This document shows positions 48,070-61,626 of a stretch of 64,000 nucleotides of DNA, in pieces. The notes below the pieces were generated by a model that was not told the origin of the DNA, searched no databases, and saw only the letters and a program-made list of their open reading frames with translations. A program made the translations under genes and the position numbers. Every line of letters begins with the position of its first letter. Within the stretch, counting starts at the first letter, position 1. The stretch comes from Gordonia sediminis. Its GTDB lineage: Bacteria > Actinomycetota > Actinomycetes > Mycobacteriales > Mycobacteriaceae. The stretch covers positions 372,001 through 436,000 of the forward strand of contig RZUM01000002.1 in assembly GCA_004193205.1 (NCBI GenBank), written 5' to 3'.

Positions 48070-48333
48070 ATGACCACACCGGCTCCGACCACCCCACGAT
48101 TGATGCGCTCACGCGACGACGCCTGGCTTGGCGGCGTCTGCGGCGGGATCGCCAAACGCTTCGGATGGGACGTCGCCATCGTGCGCGCGCTGTTCGTCGT
48201 CTCGATCCTGCTGCCGGGCCCGCAGGTTCTCCTCTATCTCGCGCTGTGGATCGTGATCCCCCGCGAGCCGGCGACCCCCCCGTCGCTCCCCCAGGCCAAC
48301 CCGCCCGCGCCGTACCCCCCGGCGGCCGTCTGA
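48070..48333 (+). CDS. PspC domain membrane protein
   Basis: The 87-residue protein has a PspC core: RLMRSRDDAWLGGVCGGIAK, then FGWDVAIVRALFVVSILL and VLLYLALWIVIP. Two membrane segments are followed by a Pro-rich tail. PspC proteins are linked to envelope stress; no other psp gene is next to it. An AGAAAGGAAACAAG lies just before the ATG and gives a reasonable ribosome-binding site. Confidence 0.88.
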   Translation: MTTPAPTTPRLMRSRDDAWLGGVCGGIAKRFGWDVAIVRALFVVSILLPGPQVLLYLALWIVIPREPATPPSLPQANPPAPYPPAAV

Positions 48334-48362
48334 CCCGACGGTTCGTCCCCCGGATCCGCGAT

Positions 48363-48389
48363 CGTCCTCCGACTGCAGTCGGGGGGACG
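48363..48389. terminator. Probable terminator between the PspC gene and pfkA
   Basis: CGTCCTCCGAC...GTCGGGGGGACG forms an imperfect 11-bp stem with a 4-nt loop in the 100-bp gap between convergent genes. Confidence 0.55.
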
Positions 48390-48434
48390 GCCGCGGAGCC
48401 GGGGACGCACGCGGGGTGGCCGGCGGGCGTGGGG

Positions 48435-49469
48435 CTAGCCGAAGATGACCCGTACCTCTTGATACTGGTCGGTGGGCACCTGCTTGGGGTTGGCCAGCGC
48501 CTGGTCGAACGTGATGCGCTCGATCTCGGTGCCGCGCAGCGCGACCATCTTGCCCCACGCCTTGTCGGCGACGAGATCGCTGATCGCCATGCCGAAGCGG
48601 GTGGCCAGCACCCGGTCATACGCACTGGGCACACCCCCGCGCTGGATGTGGCCGAGGACGGTGGCGCGTGTTTCGATACCGGTGCGTTCCTCGATCAGCG
48701 GGGCGAGCACCTCGGCGATACCGCCGAGTCGTGGACGGTTGAAGCCGTCAAGGCCCTTGGTCGAGTGGGCCTGTTCCATGTCGGGCAGTTTGAAGCCCTC
48801 CGCGACGACCACCATCGGCGAACGTCCACGGTTCTTGACGCTGGTCACCCAGGCACAGATCTGATTGAGGCTCTCGGGCTGTTCGGGGATCAGGATCGCG
48901 TGGGCGCCCCCGGCGATACCGGAGTGCAGCGCGATCCATCCGGCGTGGCGTCCCATGACCTCGAGCACCATGCAGCGCTTGTGGGAGTTTCCGGTGGTGC
49001 GCAGTCGGTCGATGGCCTCGGTGGCGATCTCGACCGCCGTGTTGAAACCGAAGGTGTAGTCGGTGGCGTCGATGTCGTTGTCGATCGTCTTCGGGACACC
49101 GACGATGTTGATGCCGTCTTCGAACAACCGCTTCGACGCCGACGCGGTCCCCTCCCCGCCGATCGCGATCACGCCGTCGATGCCAAGATTCTTCAGCACC
49201 TTCTTGATGTTCTCCGGACCGCCGTCGGGCTCCGAGTACGGCCCGAATCGGCTGGTGCCCAGGATTGTTCCGCCCTGATTCGACAGGCCACGCACGACCG
49301 AACGGTCGAGTTCCATGATGTCGCCGTAGACGAGTCCGTACCAGCCGTCCTTGAAGCCGACGAACTCATGGCCGTAGACGGTTCCGCCCTTCAGTACTGC
49401 GCCGCGGATGACCGCGTTGAGTCCAGGGCAGTCGCCGCCGCTGGTGAGAATGCCGAACCTCTTGGCCAT
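48435..49469 (-). CDS. pfkA: 6-phosphofructokinase
   Basis: PfkA phosphorylates fructose-6-phosphate. The 344-residue protein opens MAKRFGILTSGGDCPGLNAV. It has GGEGTASA at the phosphoryl-donor site and GVPKTIDNDIDATDYTFGF for Mg and substrate. The Gly after GGE usually indicates ATP, while the Lys in PKTIDND is found in many pyrophosphate-dependent and actinobacterial enzymes, so the donor cannot be called with certainty. It lies between gatB and gatA. Confidence 0.93.
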   Translation of the reverse strand: MAKRFGILTSGGDCPGLNAVIRGAVLKGGTVYGHEFVGFKDGWYGLVYGDIMELDRSVVRGLSNQGGTILGTSRFGPYSEPDGGPENIKKVLKNLGIDGVIAIGGEGTASASKRLFEDGINIVGVPKTIDNDIDATDYTFGFNTAVEIATEAIDRLRTTGNSHKRCMVLEVMGRHAGWIALHSGIAGGAHAILIPEQPESLNQICAWVTSVKNRGRSPMVVVAEGFKLPDMEQAHSTKGLDGFNRPRLGGIAEVLAPLIEERTGIETRATVLGHIQRGGVPSAYDRVLATRFGMAISDLVADKAWGKMVALRGTEIERITFDQALANPKQVPTDQYQEVRVIFG

Positions 49470-49539
49470 ATGCCGTAGACCTTTCTTGCCGACCGCTTGC
49501 GACTCCTACGGACTCAATCTAGTGGGCAAGACGGCACTC

Positions 49540-49570
49540 TGCCGGGTGTCGACCCGTTCGGCACCCGGCA
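49540..49570 (-). terminator. Terminator after gatA
   Basis: TGCCGGGTG (49540-49548) pairs perfectly with CACCCGGCA (49562-49570) over a 13-nt loop, 18 bp past the gatA stop and upstream of pfkA. Confidence 0.6.
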
Positions 49571-49588
49571 CGTCGTCCCGACGACAGG

Positions 49589-51085
49589 TCAGGAGGGTTC
49601 GATCGGACCGCGCGCGGCCTCGTAGGCGGCGCCGACCCGGTAGAGCCGATCGTCGGCGAGGGCGGGAGCCATGATCTGCAGGCCCACCGGCATACCGTCG
49701 TCGGCGGACAGCCCCGAGGGCACCGACATCGCGCCGACGCCGGCGAGGTTGACCGGCAGGGTGCACAGGTCGAACAGGTACATCGCGAGCGGGTCGTCGA
49801 CCTTCTCCCCGATGGCGAATGCCGTCGTCGGGGTGGTCGGCGACACCAGTACGTCGACTTGGGAGAACGCGGTGGCGAAATCGCGGGCGATCAGCGTGCG
49901 GACCTTCTGCGCCTGACCGTAGTAGGCGTCGTAGTAGCCCGACGACAGCGCGTAGGTGCCGATCATGATCCGGCGCTTGACCTCCGGACCGAAGCCCACC
50001 TCGCGGGTCAGCGCCATGACCTCCTCGGCGCTGTGCGTGCCGTCGTCGCCGACCCGCAGGCCGTAGCGCATGGCGTCGAAACGGGCGAGGTTCGACGACA
50101 CCTCCGAGGGCAGGATCAGGTAGTAGGCGCCGAGAGCGTAGGTGAAGTGCGGGCAGGACACCTCGACGACCTCTGCCCCGCGCTCGGTGAGCACCGCGAG
50201 CGCGGCGTGGAACGAGTCGAGCACACCCGCCTGGTAACCCTCGCCGCCCAGCTCGGTGACCACACCGATCCGGACTCCCGAGAGATCTTGCTCCGCACCG
50301 AATTTCGCGGCTGCAACGACATCCGGCACGGGCGCGTCGATCGACGTGGAGTCGCGGTGGTCGTGTCCGGCGATCACCGAGTGCAGCAGGGCGGTGTCCA
50401 GGACGGTGCGACCACAGGGGCCGCCCTGGTCCAACGACGACGCGCACGCGACGAGCCCGTAGCGGGACACGGTGCCGTAGGTGGGTTTCACACCGACGGT
50501 CGCGGTGACCGCGGCCGGCTGCCGGATCGACCCTCCGGTGTCGGTACCGATCGCCAGCGGCGCCTGATAGGACGCCAGCGCCGCGGCGCTGCCGCCACCC
50601 GAGCCGCCCGGGATCCTGGTGGTGTCCCACGGATTGCGCGTCACCTGGTAGGCCGAGTTCTCGGTGGAACTGCCCATGGCGAACTCGTCCATGTTGGTCT
50701 TGCCGAGGATCGGGATACCCGCAGCCCGCAGACGCTCCGTCACCGCCGCGTCGTACGGCGGCACCCAGCCCTCGAGGATCTTCGAGCCGCACGTCGTCGG
50801 AGCGTCGACAGTGGTGAAGACGTCCTTGAGCGCGATGGGCACGCCGGCCAGCGGCGACGGTGCCTCGCCGGCCGCGATCGCATCGTCGGCGGCCTTGGCG
50901 GCCACCAGCGCCTCGGCGCCGCTGACGTGCAGGAACGCCCCGAGCTGGTCGTCGATCTCGGCGATGCGGTCCAGATGGGCGGTGGTCACCTCGACCGACG
51001 ACAGTTCGCGGCCCGCGATCTTGCGCGCGAGGTCGGCCGCCGACAGGCCGGTGATCTCCCCGGCGGCGCGTGTTGCGGAACTCAC
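49589..51085 (-). CDS. gatA: Aspartyl/glutamyl-tRNA amidotransferase subunit A
   Basis: GatA supplies ammonia by hydrolysing glutamine. The 498-residue amidase has the Lys of the Ser-cisSer-Lys triad in [10 protein letters not shown] and the serines in [14 protein letters not shown] and [14 protein letters not shown]. It begins with GTG at 51085, sharing one base with the gatC TAG stop, so the two are coupled. Confidence 0.95.
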   Translation of the reverse strand: MSSATRAAGEITGLSAADLARKIAGRELSSVEVTTAHLDRIAEIDDQLGAFLHVSGAEALVAAKAADDAIAAGEAPSPLAGVPIALKDVFTTVDAPTTCGSKILEGWVPPYDAAVTERLRAAGIPILGKTNMDEFAMGSSTENSAYQVTRNPWDTTRIPGGSGGGSAAALASYQAPLAIGTDTGGSIRQPAAVTATVGVKPTYGTVSRYGLVACASSLDQGGPCGRTVLDTALLHSVIAGHDHRDSTSIDAPVPDVVAAAKFGAEQDLSGVRIGVVTELGGEGYQAGVLDSFHAALAVLTERGAEVVEVSCPHFTYALGAYYLILPSEVSSNLARFDAMRYGLRVGDDGTHSAEEVMALTREVGFGPEVKRRIMIGTYALSSGYYDAYYGQAQKVRTLIARDFATAFSQVDVLVSPTTPTTAFAIGEKVDDPLAMYLFDLCTLPVNLAGVGAMSVPSGLSADDGMPVGLQIMAPALADDRLYRVGAAYEAARGPIEPS

Positions 51086-51399
51086 TATTGTTCCTCCCCC
51101 AGGATCTGCGGAACGGCGAACCGATCCTGCTCGACGGCGGGCGCGCCCGACAGGGCCTGCTCGGTGGACAATCCGGGCACCACCACATCGGGGCGCAGCA
51201 CGTTGGCCAGCTCGGCCGGGTGCGCGGTGCCGGGCACATCGTCGGCGGCCACCTCGGAGACCTGCGCGACGTGGGCCAGAATCGAGTCGAGTTGCTGCGC
51301 GTACTGATCGAGTTCGTCGTCGGTCAGCGCGAGACGGGACAGCCGCGCGAGGTGCGCGACCTCCTCCCGGGAGATCGCCGACTCTGATCCGCCGGACAT
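51085..51399 (-). CDS. gatC: Aspartyl/glutamyl-tRNA amidotransferase subunit C
   Basis: GatC wraps around and stabilises GatA. The 104-residue protein has the family core [20 protein letters not shown] and a C-terminal [21 protein letters not shown] chose the ATG at 51399 over longer frames. It starts the gatC-gatA pair. Confidence 0.93.
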   Translation of the reverse strand: MSGGSESAISREEVAHLARLSRLALTDDELDQYAQQLDSILAHVAQVSEVAADDVPGTAHPAELANVLRPDVVVPGLSTEQALSGAPAVEQDRFAVPQILGEEQ

Positions 51400-51560
51400 G
51401 CCAGCCCCTTTCTCCACCATGTCGTGCCTGTTTCCCACCACCCTATGGGAGGCGGTCGCGGCGCTCCCGCAGTGGTCACCGGTTCTCGCCTCGGCGTCGC
51501 ACACCGCAGGTCGCGCACAGTGACCTCCCCGTCACGTGGCGATCACATCGCAGTGCGAGA

Positions 51561-52229
51561 ATGACCCACGTGTCGTACCTGCTGCGCGTCTACCTCGAGG
51601 ATCGACCGGGCAGCCTCGGACTGCTCGCCGTACAGCTCGGCTCGGTGGGCGCCGACATCCTGTCGCTGGAGGTCGTCGAGCGAGGCGAGGGTTATGCCGT
51701 CGACGACCTCGTCGTCGACATCGCGCCCGGTTCGCTCCCGGACGGCCTGATCACCGCGGCGGAGAAGCTCAAAGGTGTCCGGGTCGACTCGATCCGTCCC
51801 TACACCGGACTCCTCGACACCCACCGGGAACTCGAACTCGTCGATCAGGTGGCGACCGCGGACCGGGATCGTCTGCAGGTGCTCGTCGACAACGCGCCGA
51901 GGGTGCTGCGCGTGTCCTGGGCGATGGTCATCACCAACGCCGGTGGTGGGGTCCTGCAGCTGTTCGGCAGTTCGGGTGCGCCGGAGACGCCGCTCACCCG
52001 GGCCGACTGGCTGCCGATCGACACCGCCCGCGCGCTCGACGGCACCGCCGAATGGGTGCCTGCCACGTGGCAGGACCATGACACCCGACTGGCGGCCGCA
52101 CCGCTGGGGACCGGCGACAAGGCGATCCTCCTCGGCCGGATCGGCGGCCCGGACTTCCGGCCGTCGGAGGTGGCCCGGCTCGGCTACCTCGCCGGGATCG
52201 TCAGCACCGTGTTGCGCGCGGAAGGCTGA
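51561..52229 (+). CDS. ACT domain protein
   Basis: The 222-residue protein opens MTHVSYLLRVYLEDRPGSLG, an ACT domain that continues GADILSLEVVERGEGYAVD. The second half has AMVITNAGGGVLQLFGSSGA and is less clear, perhaps GAF-like. ACT domains usually bind amino acids. The mycobacterial homologue sits between gatC and ligA as here. Function unknown. Confidence 0.85.
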   Translation: MTHVSYLLRVYLEDRPGSLGLLAVQLGSVGADILSLEVVERGEGYAVDDLVVDIAPGSLPDGLITAAEKLKGVRVDSIRPYTGLLDTHRELELVDQVATADRDRLQVLVDNAPRVLRVSWAMVITNAGGGVLQLFGSSGAPETPLTRADWLPIDTARALDGTAEWVPATWQDHDTRLAAAPLGTGDKAILLGRIGGPDFRPSEVARLGYLAGIVSTVLRAEG

Positions 52230-52252
52230 GTGGTGGCCAGCAGCAGGTTTCG

Positions 52253-54812
<2,560 letters not shown>

Positions 54813-54822
54813 GGACCTGAAT

Positions 54823-55845
54823 CTAGAGGGCGTCGGGATCCGCGGTGAGCAGTTCGCCTGCCTTGGCACATACCGCCAGCGCGGTCTTCGCCCAGTCGTC
54901 CCCCGCACCGGCCAGACCACAGGTGGGACTGACGATCACCTTCTCCGACAGCACTTTCCGATCCAGTCCGATACGGTCGGTCAGCGCGGCGAGGCCGGTG
55001 GCGATCTGCTCGGCGCGCGGCGCACGACCGACCCGCACGCTCGGGACGACACCGGCGACCAACACGTCACCGCGATCGATCAGCGCGCCGATACCGTCGA
55101 GGTCTGCGGTGTCGGGCCTGGTCACGTCCAACGACCAGGCCACACCCCGCAGCCGCTCGATGAGTTCCCACCGTGGTGCGGCACAGCTGTGCACGATCGC
55201 CGGACGACCGACGTGGTCGACGATGCCGGTCAGGGACTCGACGATGTCGGGAACCGGAACGGCGCGAATGGTGTCGAAACGGGTCAGCGGCCTGACGGTG
55301 CCGTCGATGACCGGTCCGATCATCGGTTCGTCGAGCTGGACGACGACCTCGGCGCCGAGCCTGCGGGTGACCTCGTCGACCAGTGCCCGCACGCCCTCCG
55401 CGGTGGAGGCGACCACGTCGCGCCACGCCCCGTGATCACGCAGCACCTTGTGACCTGCCGACAGCTCCACGGACGCGGCGAAGGTGAACGGACCACACAC
55501 CTGAATCTTGAACATGCGCCCGGTGCCGACGAAACCTGCTGTGTCCCAGAGCTCTTCGACCGCATCAAGGTCGGCGTTGAGGAAGTCGCGCGCGCGTCGC
55601 GACACCGACGATCCCCGCGCCGCGAGCCGATAGCCCCACGTCCCCGCGTCCATGGGCATATCGACGAGCACCGCGGCCATCCGACCGACCAGGTCGGCGC
55701 CCAGGCCGCGCCCCGGTAGTTCGGCGAGATGCGCGAAGTCGAGTTCGCCGTTGATCACCGCAGCCGCCTCGCGCGGATCGGTGCCCGGCATCGACCCGAT
55801 GCCCGTGCCGACCCCGCCGGAGAGGACGGCGGGTGACGCGTTCAC
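54823..55845 (-). CDS. MetE C-terminal-like (UROD/cobalamin-independent methionine synthase family) protein
   Basis: The 340-residue TIM-barrel protein resembles the C-terminal half of cobalamin-independent methionine synthase: [49 protein letters not shown] and [10 protein letters not shown] with a cysteine in the metal position. It lacks the N-terminal half, so it is not a complete MetE. Its ATG overlaps the mnmA stop by 4 bp. The substrate is unknown; a methyl-transfer role is inferred. Confidence 0.8.
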   Translation of the reverse strand: MNASPAVLSGGVGTGIGSMPGTDPREAAAVINGELDFAHLAELPGRGLGADLVGRMAAVLVDMPMDAGTWGYRLAARGSSVSRRARDFLNADLDAVEELWDTAGFVGTGRMFKIQVCGPFTFAASVELSAGHKVLRDHGAWRDVVASTAEGVRALVDEVTRRLGAEVVVQLDEPMIGPVIDGTVRPLTRFDTIRAVPVPDIVESLTGIVDHVGRPAIVHSCAAPRWELIERLRGVAWSLDVTRPDTADLDGIGALIDRGDVLVAGVVPSVRVGRAPRAEQIATGLAALTDRIGLDRKVLSEKVIVSPTCGLAGAGDDWAKTALAVCAKAGELLTADPDAL

Positions 55846-56987
55846 GCGTCGACGCCGGCCGCGCTGGTGTCGCGCCGCGCCCCGGTCCTCGGATCCGAGT
55901 CCGTCGCGACGATGCGACCGGAACCGAGCACCAGGTCACCGCGCTGCGCGTCGGGAAGATAAAGCACCGCCGCTTGTCCCCTGGCCACGCCGGTCAGCGG
56001 CTCGTACAGCGCGATCTCGATCATCGGCACACCGTCGCGGGCCGTCGGGGTGGCGCGCACACGCGCAAGGCCGCCGTGCGCGCGGACCTGGACCATCGCC
56101 TCGATCGGACCGTCGGGCACCTGACCGGAGGTCCAGACGGCGCGACTCGCGGTGATCGACCAGACGTCGAGGTGGGCGGCGGACCCGACGGTCACCGTCC
56201 CCGACTCCGGATCGATGTCGGTGACGTAGCGCGGCTTCCCGTCGGCGGCGGGCGCCTCGATGCCGAGTCCCTTGCGCTGACCGATGGTGAAACCGTGGAC
56301 GCCCTCGTGCTCGCCGAGGCGCACACCGGTGTCGGCGTCGACCACCGCCCCCGGGCGAATGCCGATCCGGTCGCCGAGGAAGGCCCGGGTGTCGCCGGTC
56401 GGGATGAAGCAGATGTCGTGCGAGTCCGGCTTGGTCGCGACGGCGAGCCCACGACGGGCCGCCTCGGCGCGGATCTCGCTCTTCGGGGTGTCCCCGACGG
56501 GGAACATGGCCCGCTGCAGCTGTTCGGCGGTCAGGACCGCCAGCACGTAGGACTGATCCTTGTCCTCGTCGACGGCGCGGCGCAGCTCACCGTCGACCAG
56601 TCGCGCGTAGTGGCCGGTGGCCAGGACATCGAACCCGAGCGCGATCGCCTTCTGCGCGAGGGCTGCGAACTTGATCTTCTCGTTGCACGTCAGGCACGGG
56701 TTGGGCGTCTGGCCCGCGGCGTAGGCGTCGACGAACTCGTCGATCACATCGTCTTTGAAGCGGTCGGCGAAATCCCAGACGTAGAACGGGATTCCGAGAA
56801 CATCGGCGACCCGCCGCGCATCCGAGGCATCCTCGCGCGAACAGCACCCGCGCGACCCGCTGCGCAGCGCTCCGGGAGCCGTCGACAGCGCGAGGTGCAC
56901 GCCGACGACATCGTGCCCTGCCTCGACGGCCCGGGCCGCGGCCACCGACGAGTCGACTCCGCCGCTCATCGCTGCGAGTACTCGCAT
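55842..56987 (-). CDS. mnmA: tRNA-specific 2-thiouridylase
   Basis: MnmA thiolates U34 of Lys, Glu and Gln tRNAs. The 381-residue protein has the PP-loop [14 protein letters not shown] near residue 7, the catalytic cysteine in [12 protein letters not shown] and the second in DICFIPTGD, then a C-terminal beta-barrel. Sulfur would come from the adjacent cysteine desulfurase, whose stop shares a base with this start (TGATG). Confidence 0.94.
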   Translation of the reverse strand: MRVLAAMSGGVDSSVAAARAVEAGHDVVGVHLALSTAPGALRSGSRGCCSREDASDARRVADVLGIPFYVWDFADRFKDDVIDEFVDAYAAGQTPNPCLTCNEKIKFAALAQKAIALGFDVLATGHYARLVDGELRRAVDEDKDQSYVLAVLTAEQLQRAMFPVGDTPKSEIRAEAARRGLAVATKPDSHDICFIPTGDTRAFLGDRIGIRPGAVVDADTGVRLGEHEGVHGFTIGQRKGLGIEAPAADGKPRYVTDIDPESGTVTVGSAAHLDVWSITASRAVWTSGQVPDGPIEAMVQVRAHGGLARVRATPTARDGVPMIEIALYEPLTGVARGQAAVLYLPDAQRGDLVLGSGRIVATDSDPRTGARRDTSAAGVDA

Positions 56988-58195
56988 CAGCGTCCCTCCC
57001 CTGTCCGAGACGAGACGAGCCCGGCGGCACGGGCGCGCTCGACAACCTGACCGATCACCTCACCGACCGCAGCGACGTCGGCGGCCGCGGTACTCGGTGC
57101 CAGCGAGAAGCGCAGCGACCCGCGCGCGGTGGCGACGTCGAGACCCATCGCAAGCAGCACGTGACTGGCCTGCGCGACCCCGGCCGTGCAGGCGGAGCCG
57201 GTGGAACACTCGATGCCGTTGGCGTCGAGCAGCATGAGAAGGGAGTCGCCCTCGCAACCCGCGAACGACACGTGCACGTTGCCGGGCAGCCGGCGATCGT
57301 CGCGAGGGCCGTTCGCCGTCGTGTCCGGCTGTGCCAGCAGGATGTCGAACAGCTGATCACGCAGTGCGGTGACATGCTCGGTGGCCTCGGGCATCCGGTC
57401 CACCGAGCACCTCAGCGCCGTCGCCATCCCGACGGCCCCGGCAACATCCTGGGTCCCGGACCGGACGTCGCGTTCATGACCACCACCGTGCAGCAGCGGG
57501 ACGCAATCGGCATCACGACGCAGCAGCAACGCGCCGACGCCCTGCGGGCCGCCGAACTTGTGGCCGGCCAGGCTGAGCGCCGACAGACCGCTCGCCGCGA
57601 AATCGACGGGGATGTGGCCGACGGCCTGCACGCCGTCGGAATGGACGGGGACGCCGAACTCGGCTCCGATCGCCGCGATGTCGGCGATCGGCTGAATGGT
57701 GCCCACCTCGTTGTTGGCCCACATCACCGAGATGACCGCGGTCTCGTCGGCGTGCCGCGACAACTCGTCACGCAGCCACGACGGTGACACGAAACCCTCG
57801 CGGTCGACGGGCGCGATCACCAGCTCTGCGTCACCCGTATCGGCCAGCCACATCGCGGGGTCGAGCACCGCGTGGTGTTCGACCGCGGACACGATCACGC
57901 GGCGGCGTTCGGGATTGTCGCGGCGACGGGCCCAGTAGAGCCCCTTGAGCGCCAGGTTGTCGGCCTCGGTTCCGCCGCCGGTGAAGATCACCTCCGACGG
58001 GCGCGCCCCCACCGACGCGGCGAGCGACTCGCGAGCCTCCTCGAGCTTGCGCCGGGCCCATCGACCCGATCCGTGCAGCGACGAGGCGTTCCCGGGCCGT
58101 GCGAAGACAGCCGTCATCGCCTCGACAGCCTCGGGAAGCATCGTTGTGGAGGCGGCGTGGTCGAGGTAGACCGGGGGACGGGAAGGTGTGGACAT
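56987..58195 (-). CDS. Cysteine desulfurase (NifS/IscS-like)
   Basis: The 402-residue PLP enzyme starts [19 protein letters not shown]. It has [18 protein letters not shown], the PLP lysine in [14 protein letters not shown], and the sulfur-accepting cysteine in [14 protein letters not shown]. It feeds persulfide sulfur to MnmA and perhaps to Fe-S assembly. I chose the ATG at 58195. It is the first gene of the desulfurase-mnmA-MetE-like operon. Confidence 0.93.
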   Translation of the reverse strand: MSTPSRPPVYLDHAASTTMLPEAVEAMTAVFARPGNASSLHGSGRWARRKLEEARESLAASVGARPSEVIFTGGGTEADNLALKGLYWARRRDNPERRRVIVSAVEHHAVLDPAMWLADTGDAELVIAPVDREGFVSPSWLRDELSRHADETAVISVMWANNEVGTIQPIADIAAIGAEFGVPVHSDGVQAVGHIPVDFAASGLSALSLAGHKFGGPQGVGALLLRRDADCVPLLHGGGHERDVRSGTQDVAGAVGMATALRCSVDRMPEATEHVTALRDQLFDILLAQPDTTANGPRDDRRLPGNVHVSFAGCEGDSLLMLLDANGIECSTGSACTAGVAQASHVLLAMGLDVATARGSLRFSLAPSTAAADVAAVGEVIGQVVERARAAGLVSSRTGEGR

Positions 58196-58273
58196 ACGAC
58201 TGCAAGGATAAACGCGCCGAGGGGCCTGACCAATTCCCGTTCGGCGCGTTACCTCGCCCACAAGGCCGTGTCG

Positions 58274-58315
58274 GGGGTGTGCCGCCGCCGTACACGCTCG
58301 GCGGCGGCACACCCC
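58274..58315 (-). terminator. Terminator after the MFS gene
   Basis: A perfect 16-bp stem (58274-58289 with 58300-58315) with a 10-nt loop starts 4 bp past the MFS stop codon. It separates the accessory module from the desulfurase operon. Confidence 0.85.
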
Positions 58316-58319
58316 GGCG

Positions 58320-59768
58320 TCACCGCTGGGCGACCCCCCGCATGGTGAGCGCACACACGGCTGCACCGGCGAGGGCCACGCCCGTACCCACCCACAGCGC
58401 GACGTGCAGGCTCGACACGAACTCCACCGCCGATCCGCCGGCCAGCACCGATTGCGCGGGGAAGATCGCACCGAGTGCGGCAACGCCGAGCGCGATCCCG
58501 GACTGGCGGAACACGTCGTTGATACCCGCTGCCAGGCCGGCGTCGTCGGCGTGACTCTCGGCGAGCACCAGTCCGCTCATCACCGGGTTGAAGATACCCG
58601 CGCCGATGCAGGAGAGAGCGAATCCCGGCGCGATGGCCCAACCCGATCCCTCGACCCCACCGATCGTCATCGCGGCGAGTCCGGCGGCCACGGCCACCAG
58701 GGCCGCCGACAGCAGAATCCAGGTGGGGATGCGACCCACCATCTGGTCGGTGACACCGGCTACCACGAGCATCACGGCGGTTCCGGGTACGTACACGAGG
58801 CCGGCTTCGATCGCCGACATCCCGAGAACGCCCTGCAGGTAGATCGTGGTGTAGACGAAGAGCGCGAACATCGACGCCGAGATGGCGAAGGTCGCGACCT
58901 GCCCGCCCGCGAACGAGGAGTTGGCGAACATGGTCAGCGGGAGCATCGGCTCCGCCACCCGTCGCTCGACGAGGATGAAGGCCGCCGTGGCCAGGGCCGC
59001 GACCACCAGCGCCGCAACGGTCACGCTGTCTGACCAACCACGGTCGTTGGCTCCGATGAGCCCGTACGCGAGACCGGCGAGGGCCACGATCACCAGGATC
59101 TGTCCAGCCCAGTCGCCGCGGCGGGGATTCGAGCTCCGGGACTCGCGCACCCAGCGCGTCGCCACGAGCATGGCGACGCCGATCGGGATGTTCACGGCGA
59201 AGATCGCGCGCCAGTCAAGGGTTTGGGTCAGGACACCGCCCACTACCGGCCCGATGGCGAAAGACGCGCCGATGGTTGCGCCGTAGATCGCGAGCGCCTT
59301 CGCTCGGGCGGCGAGATCCTCGAAGGCGTCGGCGAGTACCGCCAGCGACGACGCGAACAGCAGTGCGGCACCGAGTCCTTGCACGATTCGGGCGCCGATC
59401 AGCACGTCCATGGTCCCCGCCATCGTGCACAGCGTCGAGGCGATGGTGAAAACGACTGTTCCCCAGACGAATACAGCCTTGCGGCCAATCCGGTCGGACC
59501 ACACCCCGGCGCTGAGCACGACAGTCGCCAGAGCGAGGGTGTAGCCGTCGACGACCCACTTGAGGCCGCTCATCCCGGAACCGAGTTCACGGGCGATCGT
59601 GGGCAATGCGGTGTTGACGACGGCGATGTCGAGCATCAGCATCGCGGTGGCCAGACAGACCACCACGAGCGTTACCCGCCGGGTGATCGCGGGCGGTGCC
59701 GCCGGCGTCGCGGGATGTGTTGTGTCCGCGGCGATTTTCGCGCCGGACGTCGTGTCGAGCAAGGTCAT
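58320..59768 (-). CDS. DHA2-family MFS drug transporter
   Basis: The 482-residue protein shows about 14 membrane helices. Early motifs are [20 protein letters not shown] and [17 protein letters not shown] (DRxGRK loop), and the second-half motifs include [22 protein letters not shown]2 transporters export drugs or hydrophobic compounds by proton exchange. No regulator gene sits beside it; about 215 bp upstream separates it from the ADH gene, and that gap holds no clear gene. Confidence 0.88.
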   Translation of the reverse strand: MTLLDTTSGAKIAADTTHPATPAAPPAITRRVTLVVVCLATAMLMLDIAVVNTALPTIARELGSGMSGLKWVVDGYTLALATVVLSAGVWSDRIGRKAVFVWGTVVFTIASTLCTMAGTMDVLIGARIVQGLGAALLFASSLAVLADAFEDLAARAKALAIYGATIGASFAIGPVVGGVLTQTLDWRAIFAVNIPIGVAMLVATRWVRESRSSNPRRGDWAGQILVIVALAGLAYGLIGANDRGWSDSVTVAALVVAALATAAFILVERRVAEPMLPLTMFANSSFAGGQVATFAISASMFALFVYTTIYLQGVLGMSAIEAGLVYVPGTAVMLVVAGVTDQMVGRIPTWILLSAALVAVAAGLAAMTIGGVEGSGWAIAPGFALSCIGAGIFNPVMSGLVLAESHADDAGLAAGINDVFRQSGIALGVAALGAIFPAQSVLAGGSAVEFVSSLHVALWVGTGVALAGAAVCALTMRGVAQR

Positions 59769-59982
59769 GGTCTTTCCTTCGCGGTCGGTGATCTTCGGTG
59801 AAGGACGGTCGCCCTCACGGATTCATGCGAAGGTAAGAGTCGCCGAGGGGGCTTGGCATCGGCATGGAACCCGCTTGGACAGGTATCCGCACCCGAAAAC
59901 CTCACACCACCGGGCAGCCATCAACGCCGGCGACCACGCACCGCCCACACGTCGACTTCAGTGCCTACCCACCGACCCGGAA

Positions 59983-61068
59983 TCAGGCGTCGACAAGCAG
60001 GACAGGCTTGATCGCGGTGCCCGCCAGCGAGTCCTGCGCCGCCCGTTCGATCTCGGCGAACGGGTACGTGGTGATCAGGTCGTCGAGCGGGAGATGGCCG
60101 GCCTCGTACAGACCGGCCAGTTCGCCGATCATGTCGTGTGGGTCGACATCGCCCTCGATGACGCCGCTGATCGACAGTCCCTTGTAGAGCACGCTCATGA
60201 CGTCGAACTCCAGTTTGCGACCGATCCCGACGAGCGCGATCTCGCCGCGCGTCTCGGCCGCCGCCACCGCGGCGTTCACCACGTCCTGACGGGCGGTGGT
60301 GTCGATCGCGTGGTCGGTGCCGCGTCCGTGTCGGGCGATCGCCTCCCGGGCGAGGTCGTCGGCCGCGATGGGATCGACCGTGGCGAGGGCCCCGAACTTC
60401 TCCGCGAGGTCCCGACGACGCGCGATCGGGTCGACGGCGACGACCTGGGCGCCCGCCCGCACCGCGGCCATCACCGCGCACAGCCCCACACTGCCCGCCC
60501 CGTAGACCGTCAGCGTCGCGCCGGGCTGTGGTCGCAGCACTCGCGTGACGGTGCCGTATCCGGTCTGCACACCGCACCCCAGCGGTGCGGCGATCTCCGG
60601 CGGCAGGCTGCCGGGAACGGGAATCGTGTTGTCCTCGTGGGCGATCGCGTACGTCGCGAAACTGCTCTGGCCAAAGAAGCCGCCATGGACGGGCGCGCCG
60701 TCGCGGGTCAGGGTCGGTGAGCCGTCCGGCCGACCGGCGGTGTTGAGACCGGAGGTGCAGTAGGCGGGATGGCCGCTGCGGCACTGCGCACACCGACCAC
60801 AGCTGCGGAACGTAAGACTCACCGTCTGCCCGGGTGAGACGCGGGTGACGCCCGGACCCACGGCCTCGACCACCCCGGCACCCTCGTGTCCGAACACCTG
60901 GGGACACCGTCGCGGCGACCAGGTCGCCTTCATCCTCAGATCGGTGTGGCAGATGCCGACGGCACGAATCCGGACGAGGACCTCACCGTCGCGTGGGGTG
61001 TCGATGTCGACCGGCACGACCTCGAACGGGCCGCCCGGCGTGGCGACGACCGCTGCCTCGATGCGCAC
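59983..61068 (-). CDS. Zinc-dependent alcohol dehydrogenase (medium chain)
   Basis: The 361-residue MDR enzyme has catalytic zinc ligands at C40 (GICHTD), H61 (GHEGAG) and C165 (LGCGVQTG). The structural zinc cysteines are at about 90, 93, 96 and 104 (CGRCAQCRSGHPAYC). The Rossmann motif GAGSVG is at 190-195. It resembles benzyl- or geraniol-type alcohol dehydrogenases. It begins with GTG and lies 6 bp downstream of the GXWXG/DUF4334 gene, so the two probably form one operon. Confidence 0.88.
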   Translation of the reverse strand: MRIEAAVVATPGGPFEVVPVDIDTPRDGEVLVRIRAVGICHTDLRMKATWSPRRCPQVFGHEGAGVVEAVGPGVTRVSPGQTVSLTFRSCGRCAQCRSGHPAYCTSGLNTAGRPDGSPTLTRDGAPVHGGFFGQSSFATYAIAHEDNTIPVPGSLPPEIAAPLGCGVQTGYGTVTRVLRPQPGATLTVYGAGSVGLCAVMAAVRAGAQVVAVDPIARRRDLAEKFGALATVDPIAADDLAREAIARHGRGTDHAIDTTARQDVVNAAVAAAETRGEIALVGIGRKLEFDVMSVLYKGLSISGVIEGDVDPHDMIGELAGLYEAGHLPLDDLITTYPFAEIERAAQDSLAGTAIKPVLLVDA

Positions 61069-61074
61069 CCGGCG

Positions 61075-61560
61075 TCAGACCCGCTCGAGAAGGAAGTACA
61101 GGTGGCGGCCGTCGATGACGGCGTCCTTGCCGTTCATGATGCCCATGACGGTGTTGTCGTCGACCTTCTTGAAGTGGTCGATGACCGCCTGTCCGTCGTA
61201 GACCATCGAGGCGGTCACCTCACCGCGGAACTCGACCGACCACAGACTCGCCTCGCCCTTGCCGAGTTTCTTGTTCGAGTACAGGTTGCCGTCCTCGTCG
61301 CGGCAGATCAGTGGCTGCACGTCGAAGCGCGAGGTAAAGGTCTTGCCGAACCAGCGGGCCTTCTCCAGCATCCCGTTGACCGGATGTCCGGTGAGGAACT
61401 CGTCGCCCTTCCACGCCCCGAACAGCTGCTCGGGACGAATCGTTTCCAGGGCCGCCCACACCGCATCCAGTTCGGCGTCGTCGACGAGCCCCGTGGCCGC
61501 CCTCAGCTGACGGAATCGTTCTTGTGCCTCGGTGCGCGTCAGTGCCGGTGCCGATGTCAT
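61075..61560 (-). CDS. GXWXG/DUF4334 domain protein
   Basis: The 161-residue protein contains the GXWXG motif in LFGAWKGDEFLTG and the C-terminal DUF4334 part (VTASMVYDGQAVIDHFKKVD, VMGIMNGKDAVIDGRHLYF). Its fold is probably lipocalin-like. Function is unknown, though members often sit beside oxidoreductases. I chose the ATG at 61560. It is directly upstream of the alcohol dehydrogenase gene and behind a dyad at 61627-61643. Confidence 0.85.
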   Translation of the reverse strand: MTSAPALTRTEAQERFRQLRAATGLVDDAELDAVWAALETIRPEQLFGAWKGDEFLTGHPVNGMLEKARWFGKTFTSRFDVQPLICRDEDGNLYSNKKLGKGEASLWSVEFRGEVTASMVYDGQAVIDHFKKVDDNTVMGIMNGKDAVIDGRHLYFLLERV

Positions 61561-61626
61561 CGCGGGAATGCCTCCTGGAAAAGATGTCGGATCGATCGGT
61601 GGGGACACACCCCGACCGAAGATACA

